DNA of 64,000 nucleotides from JASGKO01 sp049840595 (GTDB lineage: Bacteria; Verrucomicrobiota; Verrucomicrobiia; Chthoniobacterales; Chthoniobacteraceae): contig JASGKO010000008.1 of the NCBI GenBank assembly GCA_049840595.1, positions 124,001 to 188,000 of the forward strand. Reading direction: 5' to 3'. Made by a program: the position numbers and the translations under genes. Of this stretch, positions 46,031 to 54,931 are shown piece after piece; positions within the stretch are counted from its first letter, which is position 1, and every line of letters starts with the position of its first letter. Below the pieces are notes generated by a model, which was not told the origin of the DNA, did no database searches, and worked only from the letters and a program-made list of their open reading frames with translations.

Positions 46031-47959
46031 GTGAGCCCCCGTTCCAAATCCACTTTGAGGCAACCTTCCGAAACTACGGGAAAGGACCGCAGCCTGTTTG
46101 AAGGGCTGCCGGATGCGCTCTTTGTCTGCGAACCGGGGGGCGAGGTGGTGGATGCCAATCCCAAGGCTCTGCAATTAATGGGGAAGTCCTTGGAGGAATT
46201 GCTCGGGCACCGGCTCAATGACTTGCTTGGCATCACTTTGGATGGAGTGCTGACCGATTGCATGGTCATGGAATCGCCTTTCTACGGTTCCAGCAAGCGG
46301 CTGGAGGGGGGGATGGCTGAAATTCATTTCAAACACTATGAGACGGAGGGCAAGCCCCGGGTGCTGGCCACCGTACGGGATGTTTCCTTTCTGGAGCGGC
46401 GTATCGTGGAGCTCAAGCAGCAGCAGGCTTTTGCCGATCGCCTGATCCAATCGGCGAGTGTCATGATCATCAGTCTCGACCGGCAGGGACGAGTCGGAAT
46501 GCTCAACGATGCGGCCTGCCGGATTCTGGGCTATTCCCGGGAGGAACTGGTGGGCCAGGATTGGTTCGAGATCGTGGTTCCCCGGAACGTTTACCCATCC
46601 GTTTTCGAGATGTTCCAGCGCGGCCTGCTCGGCAAGTTGGAGCGGGATTTTGAAAACGAGGTAATCACCAAAGGGGGGGGGCGGCGTATCATTGCCTGGC
46701 AGAATAGCGTGGTGAAGGATGGGGACAAAATCCAGAGCATGGTGTCGGTGGGGACCGATGTCACCGAACGCGTGGCAGAGCGCGAACGCCGCCACCAGAT
46801 CGAGCGCAAAATGCTCGATGCGCAAAAGCTGGAAAGCCTCGGCGTGCTGGCCGGCGGCATTGCTCACGATTTCAACAATCTGCTTACCGCAGTCCTTGGC
46901 AATGCCTCGCTCATGCGGCTCAGCCTGCCGGCGGATTCACCGCATCGCCAGCATCTCATCGAGATCGAGCGCACCGCGTTGCAGGCTGCGGGATTGTGCA
47001 AGCAAATGCTGGCCTATGCGGGTCACCATTCCGTGGCGATTTCGCCGCTGGATATCAACGAGGTCATTCTCGATATGCGACAACTGCTCAAGGTGTCGGT
47101 CGGCAAGAAGGTTGCGCTGGAGATTGAGATCGGCAAGGAGTTGCCGCAGATCGAGGCCGACGACGCACAGCTTCGCCAGGTCGTCCTTAATCTCATCATC
47201 AACGCCTCCGAGGCGATGGGAGAAAAGTCGGGGACGGTGCAGGTGCGCACCCGCTTGCGCAAAGTGAAGCCCGGTGAGCTGGACAATGCCCGTTTCTTTA
47301 CCCCGGGTAGCGAGGGGGATTTTGTCGAACTGGAAGTCGCCGATGATGGCTGTGGGATGAATGCAGAGACGCAGGAGAAAATCTTCGACCCATTTTTCAC
47401 CACCAAGTTTACCGGTCGTGGTCTTGGCCTGGCCAGCGTGCTTGGGATCGTGCGCAGCCACAGTGGCATTCTTGATATTTCCAGCCGCGAGAACGAAGGG
47501 ACCCGCTTCACTGTGCTCTTCCCGGCATCAAAAGCCAGCCCGGTTGCCACTGCTCCCGCCAGTCCGGAACGTCATTTGGTGGACTGGCTGGGGAGTGGCA
47601 AGGTGCTGGTGGTGGAAGATGAGGAAGGCGTGCGTATGTTTGCCATGCGGTTGCTGGAGTTGCTTGGCTTCGAGTGTATCCCGGCGGAAGATGGCCGGGA
47701 TGGGCTGGACAAGTATCTGCGCCACGAAAACGAGCTGCGGGCTGTGTTACTCGACCTCACTATGCCGCGGATGAATGGGGCCGAGGTGCATGCCGCCATT
47801 CGCGCGGTCAATCCCGAGATGCCCATCCTGCTCGTGAGCGGCTATACCAGTGCCGCCGGAGCCACGCTGGATGATCCGCACACCGACTTTCTGCAGAAGC
47901 CCTATCAACTCAGCGATTTGCGCTTGAAGATGGAGCAACTGCTGAAGATTGTTCCATAA
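46031..47959 (+). CDS. Hybrid histidine kinase, PAS-PAS-HisKA-HATPase-REC
   Basis: Cytosolic hybrid kinase of 642 aa with a GTG start. Two PAS domains (about 18-130, FEGLPDALFVCEPGGEVVDA; about 135-255, SASVMIISLDRQGRVGMLND) precede a HisKA box (GVLAGGIAHDFNNLLTAVLG) and a HATPase domain (DDGCGMNAET, GRGLGLASVLGI). The C-terminal receiver has VVEDEE, the phosphoacceptor in LLDLTMPRMNG and Lys in FLQKPYQ. It is a monocistronic orphan kinase whose next partner in the relay is unknown. Confidence 0.93.
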   Translation: MSPRSKSTLRQPSETTGKDRSLFEGLPDALFVCEPGGEVVDANPKALQLMGKSLEELLGHRLNDLLGITLDGVLTDCMVMESPFYGSSKRLEGGMAEIHFKHYETEGKPRVLATVRDVSFLERRIVELKQQQAFADRLIQSASVMIISLDRQGRVGMLNDAACRILGYSREELVGQDWFEIVVPRNVYPSVFEMFQRGLLGKLERDFENEVITKGGGRRIIAWQNSVVKDGDKIQSMVSVGTDVTERVAERERRHQIERKMLDAQKLESLGVLAGGIAHDFNNLLTAVLGNASLMRLSLPADSPHRQHLIEIERTALQAAGLCKQMLAYAGHHSVAISPLDINEVILDMRQLLKVSVGKKVALEIEIGKELPQIEADDAQLRQVVLNLIINASEAMGEKSGTVQVRTRLRKVKPGELDNARFFTPGSEGDFVELEVADDGCGMNAETQEKIFDPFFTTKFTGRGLGLASVLGIVRSHSGILDISSRENEGTRFTVLFPASKASPVATAPASPERHLVDWLGSGKVLVVEDEEGVRMFAMRLLELLGFECIPAEDGRDGLDKYLRHENELRAVLLDLTMPRMNGAEVHAAIRAVNPEMPILLVSGYTSAAGATLDDPHTDFLQKPYQLSDLRLKMEQLLKIVP

Positions 47960-48033
47960 AGAAAAAAGGCACGCGAAAAAGCCGGCTGGGCTTTCCTGCA
48001 GGCGCTTCTTTCTCCGCGACTTTGCGGGGAGAA

Positions 48034-48918
48034 TTAATAGTCGCGAGCAAGCAGATAATCGGCAAGGGCTTCCAGCATCTCCGCCTTCTTGCCGAAAGGT
48101 TTCAGCGCATTTCGCGCCTGCTCGGTGAGGCGCTTTGCCTCGCTGCGCGAGCGATCGAGACCAAAGACGGCGGGATAGGTGGCCTTTTGGGCCGCCACAT
48201 CCTTCCCGGCGCTCTTGCCCAGTTTTTCGCTGGTCTGGGTCACATCGAGAATATCGTCGATGACTTGAAATGCGAGGCCGAGTGCCTGGCCGAAGGTGGT
48301 GAGGGCTTCCAGCTTGGAAGCGGTAGCATTGGCGCTCATGGCTCCGAGGCGAATGGAACTAGTCAACAGGGCGGCTGTCTTCGCCCGGTGGATGAATTGG
48401 AGATGGGGGCCGGAGATGTGCTTGCCTTCACCTTCCAGATCGGCGACCTGCCCGGCGATCAGCCAGCGGCTGCCACTGGCGAGGGCGAGCTCGGAAATCT
48501 GGGCAGCGGTGGGGTAGCGCTTGGTCGCCGGTGCTTTGGCCAGAATTTCAAAAGCGACCGTCAACAAGGCATCCCCGGCGAGCACTGCGATGCCCTCGCC
48601 AAAGACCTTGTGCGAAGTGGGCTTGCCCCGGCGAAAGTCGTCGTTATCCATGCACGGGAGATCATCGTGAATCAGGGAATAGGTATGGATGCACTCTACG
48701 GCGCAGGCGGCGGCCAGGGCGTCTTGCGGACGACCCCCACAGGCTTCGGCCGCAGCGAGGGAAAGGATGGGGCGAAGTCGTTTGCCTCCGGCAAAAAGGC
48801 TATATCGCATGGCCTTGTGAATCGTCGTCGGCTTGGTCGTGGCTTTGGGGAGATAGGCATTCAGCGCCTTTTCCACGAGGGACTGGCGGGCAACGAGATA
48901 GGTTTTCAACGACGACAT
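48034..48918 (-). CDS. ispA: Polyprenyl (farnesyl/geranylgeranyl) diphosphate synthase
   Basis: Isoprenoid chain-elongation enzyme of 294 aa. The first Asp-rich motif is LIHDDLPCMDNDD with RRGKPTSH, the second FQVIDDILDVT. The residues before the first motif suggest a short-chain product (C15 or C20), but product length is not certain. It uses Mg2+ and isopentenyl diphosphate. It is monocistronic, convergent with the hybrid kinase. Confidence 0.93.
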   Translation of the reverse strand: MSSLKTYLVARQSLVEKALNAYLPKATTKPTTIHKAMRYSLFAGGKRLRPILSLAAAEACGGRPQDALAAACAVECIHTYSLIHDDLPCMDNDDFRRGKPTSHKVFGEGIAVLAGDALLTVAFEILAKAPATKRYPTAAQISELALASGSRWLIAGQVADLEGEGKHISGPHLQFIHRAKTAALLTSSIRLGAMSANATASKLEALTTFGQALGLAFQVIDDILDVTQTSEKLGKSAGKDVAAQKATYPAVFGLDRSRSEAKRLTEQARNALKPFGKKAEMLEALADYLLARDY

Positions 48919-49011
48919 GCGCGCAGCATGCCGAAAGCCGCGCGCGGGATGAAAGGAAAAAGAAAGGCGGGCGGGATTTTTAAGCCGCCGGTGGGAGATG
49001 CGACGGAAAAT

Positions 49012-49269
49012 TTAATTGCCCATCCGCTGCAGCTTGCTTTGCTCAAGGCTCCATTTCTGATCGGCGTCCTTGGGGAGGCTTTCCGCAATCGGGCGGGGAT
49101 ACACATTGTCGTGGGTATCGGAGTTCTGGGTGAAGAATGTGTTGGGCAGCGGTTTATTCTTCCCGGAGAAATATTTCCCGTAATCCACCTCCGGAAGCAG
49201 GCTGAATCCATAGACCAGGCAGCAAATCGCGCAGATCGTCGCAAGAATAAGAGTGGCTGGACGTTTCAT
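49012..49269 (-). CDS. Small exported or membrane-anchored protein
   Basis: Protein of 85 aa with one N-terminal hydrophobic segment (ATLILATICAICCLVYGF) after MKRP. It may be a signal anchor or an uncleaved signal. The rest is polar (LPEVDYGKYFSGKNKPLPNT) and unrecognised. It lies 93 bases downstream of the ispA start region on the same strand. The 210-base gap to rfbB shows nothing clear. Confidence 0.5.
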   Translation of the reverse strand: MKRPATLILATICAICCLVYGFSLLPEVDYGKYFSGKNKPLPNTFFTQNSDTHDNVYPRPIAESLPKDADQKWSLEQSKLQRMGN

Positions 49270-49479
49270 GGGAATGAGGTTCTTCTTAACTGCGAATAAC
49301 GGAACAAAGGGGCCGGGATTAAGGGAATTTTAATAAAAATTCTGAAATTCATAGGGCGGAAACCACTGAAATTATGGTATTTATAAAAGCGAAGCGTGGT
49401 CTCGGGTGGTGTTTTCAATATTGAGTGGCTAAAAAAACTACTGGCCTAGCAAGGGCCTGACTGCTAGAAGCACGCGCGT

Positions 49480-50466
49480 ATGCGACTTCTTGTTACTGGC
49501 GGCTGCGGGTTTATTGGCAGCAACTTCATTCACTATATCTTGGAACACTACGGGCCGGAGTTCATCAGCAACGTGGACGTGCTGACCTATGCTGGAAACC
49601 CGGCCAACCTCGCTGGGATCGCCGAGAAGTATGGCGAGCGCTATGAATTCCTGCAGGCCGATATCGCGGATGCGGATGCGATCGATGCGCTGATGCGCAA
49701 GCACAGCTTCTATGCAGTAGTGAACTTTGCTGGCGAATCGCATGTGGATCGCAGCATCAACTCGCCGCAGAACTTCGTGCATACGAACGTCGTCGGCACC
49801 AGTGTGATGCTCGACTGTGCCCGCCGCCATAATGTGAAGCGCTTCCTGCAGGTTTCCACCGATGAGGTCTATGGTTCGCTCGGGCCGGAAGGCAAATTCA
49901 CCGAGACGACGCCGATCGATCCGAGCTCGCCCTATTCATCCAGCAAGGCGGGATCGGACCTGCTCGCGCTCGCGCACCACAAGACCTATGGCATGGATGT
50001 GGTCGTGACCCGGTGCTCGAACAACTATGGGCCCTATCAATTTCCCGAGAAGCTCATCCCGTTGATGATCCTCAATGCCTTGCGTGACAAGCCGCTGCCG
50101 GTCTATGGCGATGGGCTCAACGTGCGCGACTGGATTCATGTCGAAGACCATTGCGCAGGTATTCTTGCCGTGTTGCTCAACGGGCGCGCGGGCGAAGTCT
50201 ATAACCTCGGCGGCGACGGCGAGTTGACCAATATCGAGGTCGTGAAGCTGATTCTCGAACGCCTCGGCAAGCCGGAATCGCTCATCACTTACGTCACCGA
50301 CCGCCTTGGCCACGATCGTCGCTATGCGATCGACTCAAGCAAGGCGCAGAAGGAGCTGGACTGGAAGCCGCTGCATCGTCCCGAGCAGGGCATCCGCGAA
50401 ACGGTGGACTGGTATCTCGCCAACGAAGCGTGGTGGAAACCGCTGCTGGAGCGCGTGGGCAAGTAA
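49480..50466 (+). CDS. rfbB: dTDP-glucose 4,6-dehydratase
   Basis: Extended SDR enzyme of 328 aa in dTDP-rhamnose synthesis. The NAD motif is TGGCGFIGSNFI, the active-site Tyr and Lys are in PYSSSKAGSD, and STDEVYGSL and RCSNNYGPYQFPEK are typical RfbB landmarks. The stop overlaps the rfbD start by one base. rfbA and rfbC are not nearby, so the pathway must be completed elsewhere. Confidence 0.95.
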   Translation: MRLLVTGGCGFIGSNFIHYILEHYGPEFISNVDVLTYAGNPANLAGIAEKYGERYEFLQADIADADAIDALMRKHSFYAVVNFAGESHVDRSINSPQNFVHTNVVGTSVMLDCARRHNVKRFLQVSTDEVYGSLGPEGKFTETTPIDPSSPYSSSKAGSDLLALAHHKTYGMDVVVTRCSNNYGPYQFPEKLIPLMILNALRDKPLPVYGDGLNVRDWIHVEDHCAGILAVLLNGRAGEVYNLGGDGELTNIEVVKLILERLGKPESLITYVTDRLGHDRRYAIDSSKAQKELDWKPLHRPEQGIRETVDWYLANEAWWKPLLERVGK

Positions 50467-51338
50467 TGAAGCTGGCAATTCTCGGCACGGGGGACGGCTC
50501 GGAGCAGCGCTCGCGCGCGAATACGCGAGCGCTTTCGAGGTGCTGGCCTTCAATCGGCAGGCGCTCGACCTTTCGCAACCAGCTGCGTTGGAGCAGACGC
50601 TTTCCACGCTCGATTTCGACGCGCTCATCAATTGCGCGGCGTTGACCAACGTGGACTATTGCGAGACCAACGAGGCCGAGGCCATGGCGATCAACGCCGA
50701 GGCTGCCGGGCTCATCGGTCGCATCTGCAAAGCGAAAGGTGCGCGCTGCATTCACATCAGCACGGACTACGTGTTTGATGGCGAGAAACGCGAGCCCTAC
50801 ACGGAAAGCGATCTTGCGCGGGCGATCAGCGTCTATGGTGAGTCGAAACTGCAAGGTGAGTTGCGTGTTGCCGAGGCGACCGACAACGCCGCTCTGAGCG
50901 TCCGCGTTTCGTGGGTCTTCGGGCCGGATCGTCCCAGCTTTGTCGATGGCGTGATCAAGCGCGCGCTGGAAAGCGATCAGGCCGCTGCCGTGGCCGACAA
51001 GTGGGCCGTGCCCACCTACACGCTCGACGTGGCTGCGATGCTCAAGCCTTTCATCAGCGAACTTCGCAGCGAAGGCGGCGTGCTGCACCTTTGCAATGGT
51101 GGCGTCGCCACCTGGCAGGAATACGGCCAGTATGCCCTCGACTGTGCTGCCGCGCGGCCTGCCCTTGAAGACGCAGACGGTTGGTGCGCTCAAGCTTACC
51201 GATCTCAAAAATTTCGTCGCTGCCCGTCCCGTTTACAGCGCGATGGCCACCGAGCGCCTCAACCGGCTCGTCGGCGAGCCCCGTGACTGGAAAGCCGCGG
51301 TCGAGGAATACGTCCGCACCCACGTTGCGAAAGGCTAA
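50466..51338 (+). CDS. rfbD: dTDP-4-dehydrorhamnose reductase, two compensating frameshifts
   Basis: SDR enzyme of about 290 aa that reduces dTDP-4-dehydrorhamnose. It begins MKLAILGTG, loses one base in the G5 run 50489-50493, and continues GRLGAALAREYASAFEVLAF in another frame. One extra base near 51156 then restores the first frame for the end (LKTQTVGALKLTDLKNF, RPVYSAMATERL). The core motifs INCAALTNVDYCE, STDYVFDG and YGESKLQGE are intact. The two shifts cancel, so the normal stop is reached, which strongly suggests base-calling errors. It is coupled to rfbB. Confidence 0.88.
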
Positions 51339-51340
51339 AA

Positions 51341-51439
51341 TTAACTACGGAGATCACGGAGGACACGGAGAAGAAAACATATCAGAGGCTCAATCTTCTC
51401 ATTGTTTTTCTCTCCGTGCTCTCAGTGTCCTCCGTAGTT
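51341..51439. repeat. Inverted-repeat element, ACGGAG core subtype
   Basis: The left arm (51341-51372) and right arm (about 51411-51439) each have outer TTAACT and ACGGAG-type cores at 9-base spacing (one ATCACGG and one CTGAG variant). The spacer is about 38 bases. It begins 2 bases after the rfbD stop. Confidence 0.8.
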
Positions 51440-51495
51440 TCATATCTGCCCTCTTTTCGCTTGGGCTCGCAGTGTGCCCGTGCCAGCATGCGCGG

Positions 51496-52143
51496 ATGTT
51501 GTTTCGCAGCGCGGCCATCCTGTTCCTCCTGAGCCTTCCGGCCTTTGCCGGTCTTACTTGGGAGCGCACCTCGGCTTTCATCTACGCCGAGCCGGGCGAC
51601 CTTACGCAGGCTGTCCAATTCCCATTCAAAAACACCGGCGACCACGCGATCACGATCAAGTCGCTGAAGACCAGTTGCGGTTGCACCGCCGCAGGTTTGG
51701 ACAAGAAGACCTACCAGCCCGGCGAAAGCGGCGAAGTGACTGCCCGCTTCGTGGTTGGCGACCGAAAAGGCACTTACCTCACCAGCGTTACCGTCACTAC
51801 CGATGAAGCAGGCGCGACTCCCACGGTTCTGCAATTGCAGCCTATCATCCTGCCCTTGGTGGAACTGAAGCCGACCCTTGTTTTCTGGCGATCCGGTGAA
51901 ACCCACTCGCCTAAACGCATCATGCTGACGGTTGCCGATGGGCAGAAGGCTACGGAAATCAAAGCCATCATCGACAACCCGGCAGTAAAGGTCGCCGTGC
52001 AAGTCCTCAGCGCTGGTCGGCAATACGCCATCGACGTCACGCCCGAGGCGACTGCGCAAAACTTGAAGGCGATGGTGCAAATCACCGCAAATCTTACCCC
52101 CGCTGGACCCCGGCAATACAAAGCTTACGCCAAGGTTAAATGA
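51496..52143 (+). CDS. Exported DUF1573 protein (second copy)
   Basis: Protein of 215 aa from ATG 51496 (MLFRSAAILFLLSLPAFAG, a signal peptide); the longer frame to 51181 runs through rfbD and a repeat and is rejected. The DUF1573 domain shows FPFKNTGDHAITIKSLKTSC followed by GCTA. It overlaps a rhodanese gene by four bases (ATGA), which in turn overlaps a MauE-like gene, so the three form an operon with a redox theme. Confidence 0.88.
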   Translation: MLFRSAAILFLLSLPAFAGLTWERTSAFIYAEPGDLTQAVQFPFKNTGDHAITIKSLKTSCGCTAAGLDKKTYQPGESGEVTARFVVGDRKGTYLTSVTVTTDEAGATPTVLQLQPIILPLVELKPTLVFWRSGETHSPKRIMLTVADGQKATEIKAIIDNPAVKVAVQVLSAGRQYAIDVTPEATAQNLKAMVQITANLTPAGPRQYKAYAKVK

Positions 52144-52559
52144 AGAACTGGCTGAAACAGGCAGCGGTGCTGGTGTTGCTGGCGATCCTGCCTGCACTGC
52201 TTGGGGCATGGCTGAACCCGAAGCGGCCCTCCTGGCAATCCGACGAAATGACGGTATCCGCAGCCCAATCGCTGGGCACGAAAGCAATCTGGGTGGACGC
52301 ACGTCCTGCGTCCGATTTTGAAAAGGCCCACGTTTCCGGTGCGATTTCTCTTAACGAAGATGCTTGGAGCGAAATGCTTCCTCCTTTGCTGGATGCCTGG
52401 TCCCCCGATAAAACGGTGGTCGTCTATTGCAGCAGCCTGAGCTGCCACACCAGCCGCGAGGTGGCCAATCGCCTGCGCGACGAGGTGGGGCTGTCGCCGG
52501 TTTTTGTATTGCAAGGGGGGTGGGAGGCATGGACTCAATCGCAAAAGGGGGGGCGATGA
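52140..52559 (+). CDS. Membrane-anchored rhodanese-like protein
   Basis: Protein of 139 aa with an N-terminal hydrophobic anchor (QAAVLVLLAILPALLGAWL) and a rhodanese domain (IWVDARPASDFEKAHVSGAI). The active-site loop reads VVYCSSLSCHTSRE: the catalytic Cys is present, with a second Cys four residues on. It probably handles sulfur or disulfides in the periplasm. It overlaps both neighbours by four bases and is translationally coupled. Confidence 0.85.
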   Translation: MKNWLKQAAVLVLLAILPALLGAWLNPKRPSWQSDEMTVSAAQSLGTKAIWVDARPASDFEKAHVSGAISLNEDAWSEMLPPLLDAWSPDKTVVVYCSSLSCHTSREVANRLRDEVGLSPVFVLQGGWEAWTQSQKGGR

Positions 52560-53002
52560 TCCGCAAAGCCTCTTCGCTACTCCTGCTATTCGTCGTTGCG
52601 GTGGTCTTTATTGTGGCGGGAGGGCTGAAAGCCAAAGATCCCGCTGCCTTTGCTGAGGATATTCGTAACTACCGGATCGTCCCGTGGAGTGCCAATGTCG
52701 TGCTCGCACTCTATCTTCCCTGGCTGGAAATCGCGATTGGGGGGGGCTTGCTCTGGCGTCGCACCCGGGGAGGGGGGCTCCTGCTCGCGCTGGGGATGCT
52801 GCTGGTCTTTCTCGTGGCTATTGCGTCCGCCTGGTGGCGCGGATTGAATATTTCCTGCGGCTGTTTCGGCAGCGGTACCCCCAGTCCGGATGCCAGCCAC
52901 GCCCTGCTGTGGGACATGGGGAGGGATGTCGTATTACTGCTCTCTGTGGCGTGGCTGCTTTTTAGAGAAGCAAAGATCGAAAAAAGAATTTGCGAAAATT
53001 AA
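52556..53002 (+). CDS. MauE/DoxX-like membrane protein
   Basis: Integral membrane protein of 148 aa from ATG 52556 (MIRKASSLLLLFVVAV), with four hydrophobic helices. The motif ISCGCFGSG is typical of the MauE family, which supports disulfide formation during maturation of methylamine dehydrogenase and similar proteins. No methylamine genes are present, so here it more likely works with the rhodanese and DUF1573 proteins in general thiol redox. The last residues run to 25 bases before rpmI. Confidence 0.8.
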   Translation: MIRKASSLLLLFVVAVVFIVAGGLKAKDPAAFAEDIRNYRIVPWSANVVLALYLPWLEIAIGGGLLWRRTRGGGLLLALGMLLVFLVAIASAWWRGLNISCGCFGSGTPSPDASHALLWDMGRDVVLLLSVAWLLFREAKIEKRICEN

Positions 53003-53026
53003 AAGTTCCGCTACTTTCCGCACCCC

Positions 53027-53236
53027 ATGCCAAAAGCAATCGCACGTCGCAAGACGAAGAAAAGTGTGGCCAAGCGGTTCAAAGTGACCGCCACTGGCAA
53101 GGTATTGCGCGCGCAAGCATCCCGTCGCCACTTGCTGGCGTCGAAGAGCGCCAAACGCAAGCGTCAGCTTGCCAAGACGGCGCTGGTCCACAAGACCGAT
53201 GCCAAGCGCATCCTGGAAAACCTGCCGTTCGCCTAA
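53027..53236 (+). CDS. rpmI: 50S ribosomal protein L35
   Basis: Ribosomal protein of 69 aa, very basic, with the signature KSVAKRFKVTATGKVLRAQA and HLLASKSAKRKRQL. The usual upstream partner infC is missing here. It is followed by rplT after a 131-base spacer with strong hairpins. Confidence 0.95.
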   Translation: MPKAIARRKTKKSVAKRFKVTATGKVLRAQASRRHLLASKSAKRKRQLAKTALVHKTDAKRILENLPFA

Positions 53237-53253
53237 ACTCGAACGCGGTTAAC

Positions 53254-53360
53254 GAACCACCCTCCTGTTCCCAATGGGGAACAAATCAGTGAACGAGGTC
53301 GGGTGGTTCTCAATTTAATAACAGTTCGCTGAATGAAAGGCCCCGGCGACCCCGGGGGAA
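53254..53360 (+). promoter_or_regulatory. Hairpin-rich leader before rplT
   Basis: A 9-bp stem (53254-53262 with 53301-53309) contains an inner hairpin (53267-53272 with 53277-53282). A second GC hairpin (CCCCGG with CCGGGG, about 53341-53357) covers the GGGGGA ribosome site just before the rplT ATG. This could allow L20 or L35 to control rplT translation, as L20 does for rpmI-rplT in other bacteria by different structures. The function is inferred from the layout only. Confidence 0.5.
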
Positions 53361-53367
53361 AACACAA

Positions 53368-53751
53368 ATGCCAAGAGCAACTAACTCGCCCGCCAGCCGC
53401 GAACGCCGCAAGCGGGTTCTCGAAAAGGCCAAGGGCTTCCGCGGTCGTCGTTCCAAGCTGTTCCGCTACGCGAAAAACGCGGTGATGAAAGCGGAAACCT
53501 GGGCGTACCGTGATCGCAAGACGCGCAAGCGCAACTTCCGCATGCTGTGGCAGCAGCGTATCAACGCCGCCGCCCGCACCTACGGTCTCACCTACAGTCG
53601 TTTCATGGAAGGCGTCAAAGCCGCCGGAATCGACCTCGACCGCAAGATCCTCGCCGATCTCGCCGTCACCGACGTGGCCGCCTTTAAAGGCATCTTCGAC
53701 AAGGCGAAAGCCGCACTCGAGGCCAAGGCTTCCGCCGCGAAAGCAGCGTAA
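53368..53751 (+). CDS. rplT: 50S ribosomal protein L20
   Basis: Ribosomal protein of 127 aa needed for large-subunit assembly. The family landmarks GFRGRRSKLFRYAKNAVMKA and RINAAARTYGLTYSRFM are intact. L20 proteins often repress their own mRNA, and the leader just upstream is a candidate site. It follows rpmI. Confidence 0.96.
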   Translation: MPRATNSPASRERRKRVLEKAKGFRGRRSKLFRYAKNAVMKAETWAYRDRKTRKRNFRMLWQQRINAAARTYGLTYSRFMEGVKAAGIDLDRKILADLAVTDVAAFKGIFDKAKAALEAKASAAKAA

Positions 53752-53831
53752 CCAGAGCGTCTAGAAGACACTTTTAATTTCTACAGCCTCGATTGCGTTT
53801 CCAAGCGCTCTCGAGGCTGTTTTCATTTTGG

Positions 53832-53915
53832 AATTTCGATTTTGGATTTTGGATTTCGTTCTGCGCTGAATGTGAGCGCGATTGGACAATCCAGAATCTA
53901 AAATCCAAAATCTAA
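53832..53915. repeat. AT-rich imperfect inverted repeat before pheS
   Basis: The left part (53832-53858) has ATTTTGGATTTTGGATTT and the right part (53894-53915) its near complement, with a 7-base period. The 13-base word GAATCTAAAATCC at 53894-53906 occurs again at 55366-55378, beside the right arm of the element around the GxxExxY gene. Confidence 0.6.
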
Positions 53916-53923
53916 ATTTGCCT

Positions 53924-54931
53924 ATGGACCAACAACTCGAAGAACTCCGCACCAGCGCCCTTGCGGAAATCACCGCTGCCGGTGACGAAGCCACGCTGGA
54001 GGCCGCCCGCGTCAAATACCTCGGCCGCAGCGGCAGCATCACCGCCGCCAGCGAGGGTATGCGCACCGTTTCGAAAGAGGACAAGCCGCGCATCGGCAAG
54101 CTGCTCAACGAAGTGCGCCAGGCGGTCACCAGTGCGATCGACGAGCGCAAAGCCGCGCTGCTCGCCAATGCCGACCAGGCCGCGTTCGCCGGGGTGGATC
54201 TCACGCTGCCCGGCACAGTTCCCGCCGTGGGCTCTTTGCATCCGATCACCCAGTTGCTCGACCGTGCAGTGCAGATCTTCCGCCGCATGGGTTTCGCCCT
54301 CGCCGATGGTCCCGATATCGAGGACGAGTTCCATTGCTTCGACGCGCTCAACACGCCCGCCGATCATCCGGCGCGTAATGAGCAGGACACCTTCTACTTC
54401 ACCGACGGTCGCCTGCTGCGCACCCACACCAGCACCGTGCAAATCCGCACCATGGAACAAAGTGCGCCGCCGATTCGCATCATTGCGCCCGGCGCCGCTT
54501 ATCGCCGCGATGAGATCGACGCCACCCACCTCGCGCAATTCACGCAGATGGAAGGGCTCTACGTGGACGAAGGCGTGAGCGTCGCCGACCTCAAGGGCAC
54601 GCTGGAATTTTTCTTCCGCGAGCTCTTCGGCCCGGATGCTGAGTTCCGCTTCCGCCCGCACTTCTTCCCGTTCACCGAGCCGAGCTACGAGGTGGACATC
54701 AAAGCCGCCGCGCTCGGCGGTCGCTGGCTGGAAATCTGCGGCTGCGGCATGGTCGATCCCGCGGTTTTCAATCAAGTAAACGGCAGCCGCGGCGACCTCG
54801 CCTATGACCCTGAGAAATACACCGGCTTCGCCTTCGGCTTCGGCCTCGACCGCCTTGCGATGATCCTCAGTGGCACGCCCGATATCCGCTACTTCACCCA
54901 AAACGACCTGCGCTTCTTGAAGCAATTTTAA
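53924..54931 (+). CDS. pheS: Phenylalanyl-tRNA synthetase alpha subunit
   Basis: Class II synthetase catalytic subunit of 335 aa, starting MDQQLEELRTSAL at ATG 53924. Motif 2 (PGAAYRRDEIDATH) and motif 3 (GFGLDRLAMI) are present, as is FTEPSYEVDI. It acts as an alpha2-beta2 complex with PheT. Its stop codon TAA (54929-54931) lies inside the left arm of an inverted repeat, and a 485-base insert separates it from pheT. Confidence 0.96.
   Translation: MDQQLEELRTSALAEITAAGDEATLEAARVKYLGRSGSITAASEGMRTVSKEDKPRIGKLLNEVRQAVTSAIDERKAALLANADQAAFAGVDLTLPGTVPAVGSLHPITQLLDRAVQIFRRMGFALADGPDIEDEFHCFDALNTPADHPARNEQDTFYFTDGRLLRTHTSTVQIRTMEQSAPPIRIIAPGAAYRRDEIDATHLAQFTQMEGLYVDEGVSVADLKGTLEFFFRELFGPDAEFRFRPHFFPFTEPSYEVDIKAAALGGRWLEICGCGMVDPAVFNQVNGSRGDLAYDPEKYTGFAFGFGLDRLAMILSGTPDIRYFTQNDLRFLKQF

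Noticed and set aside
51181..51495. Long N-terminal extension of the second DUF1573 protein
   Set aside because: It runs through the end of rfbD and a repeat element; a signal peptide starts at 51496.
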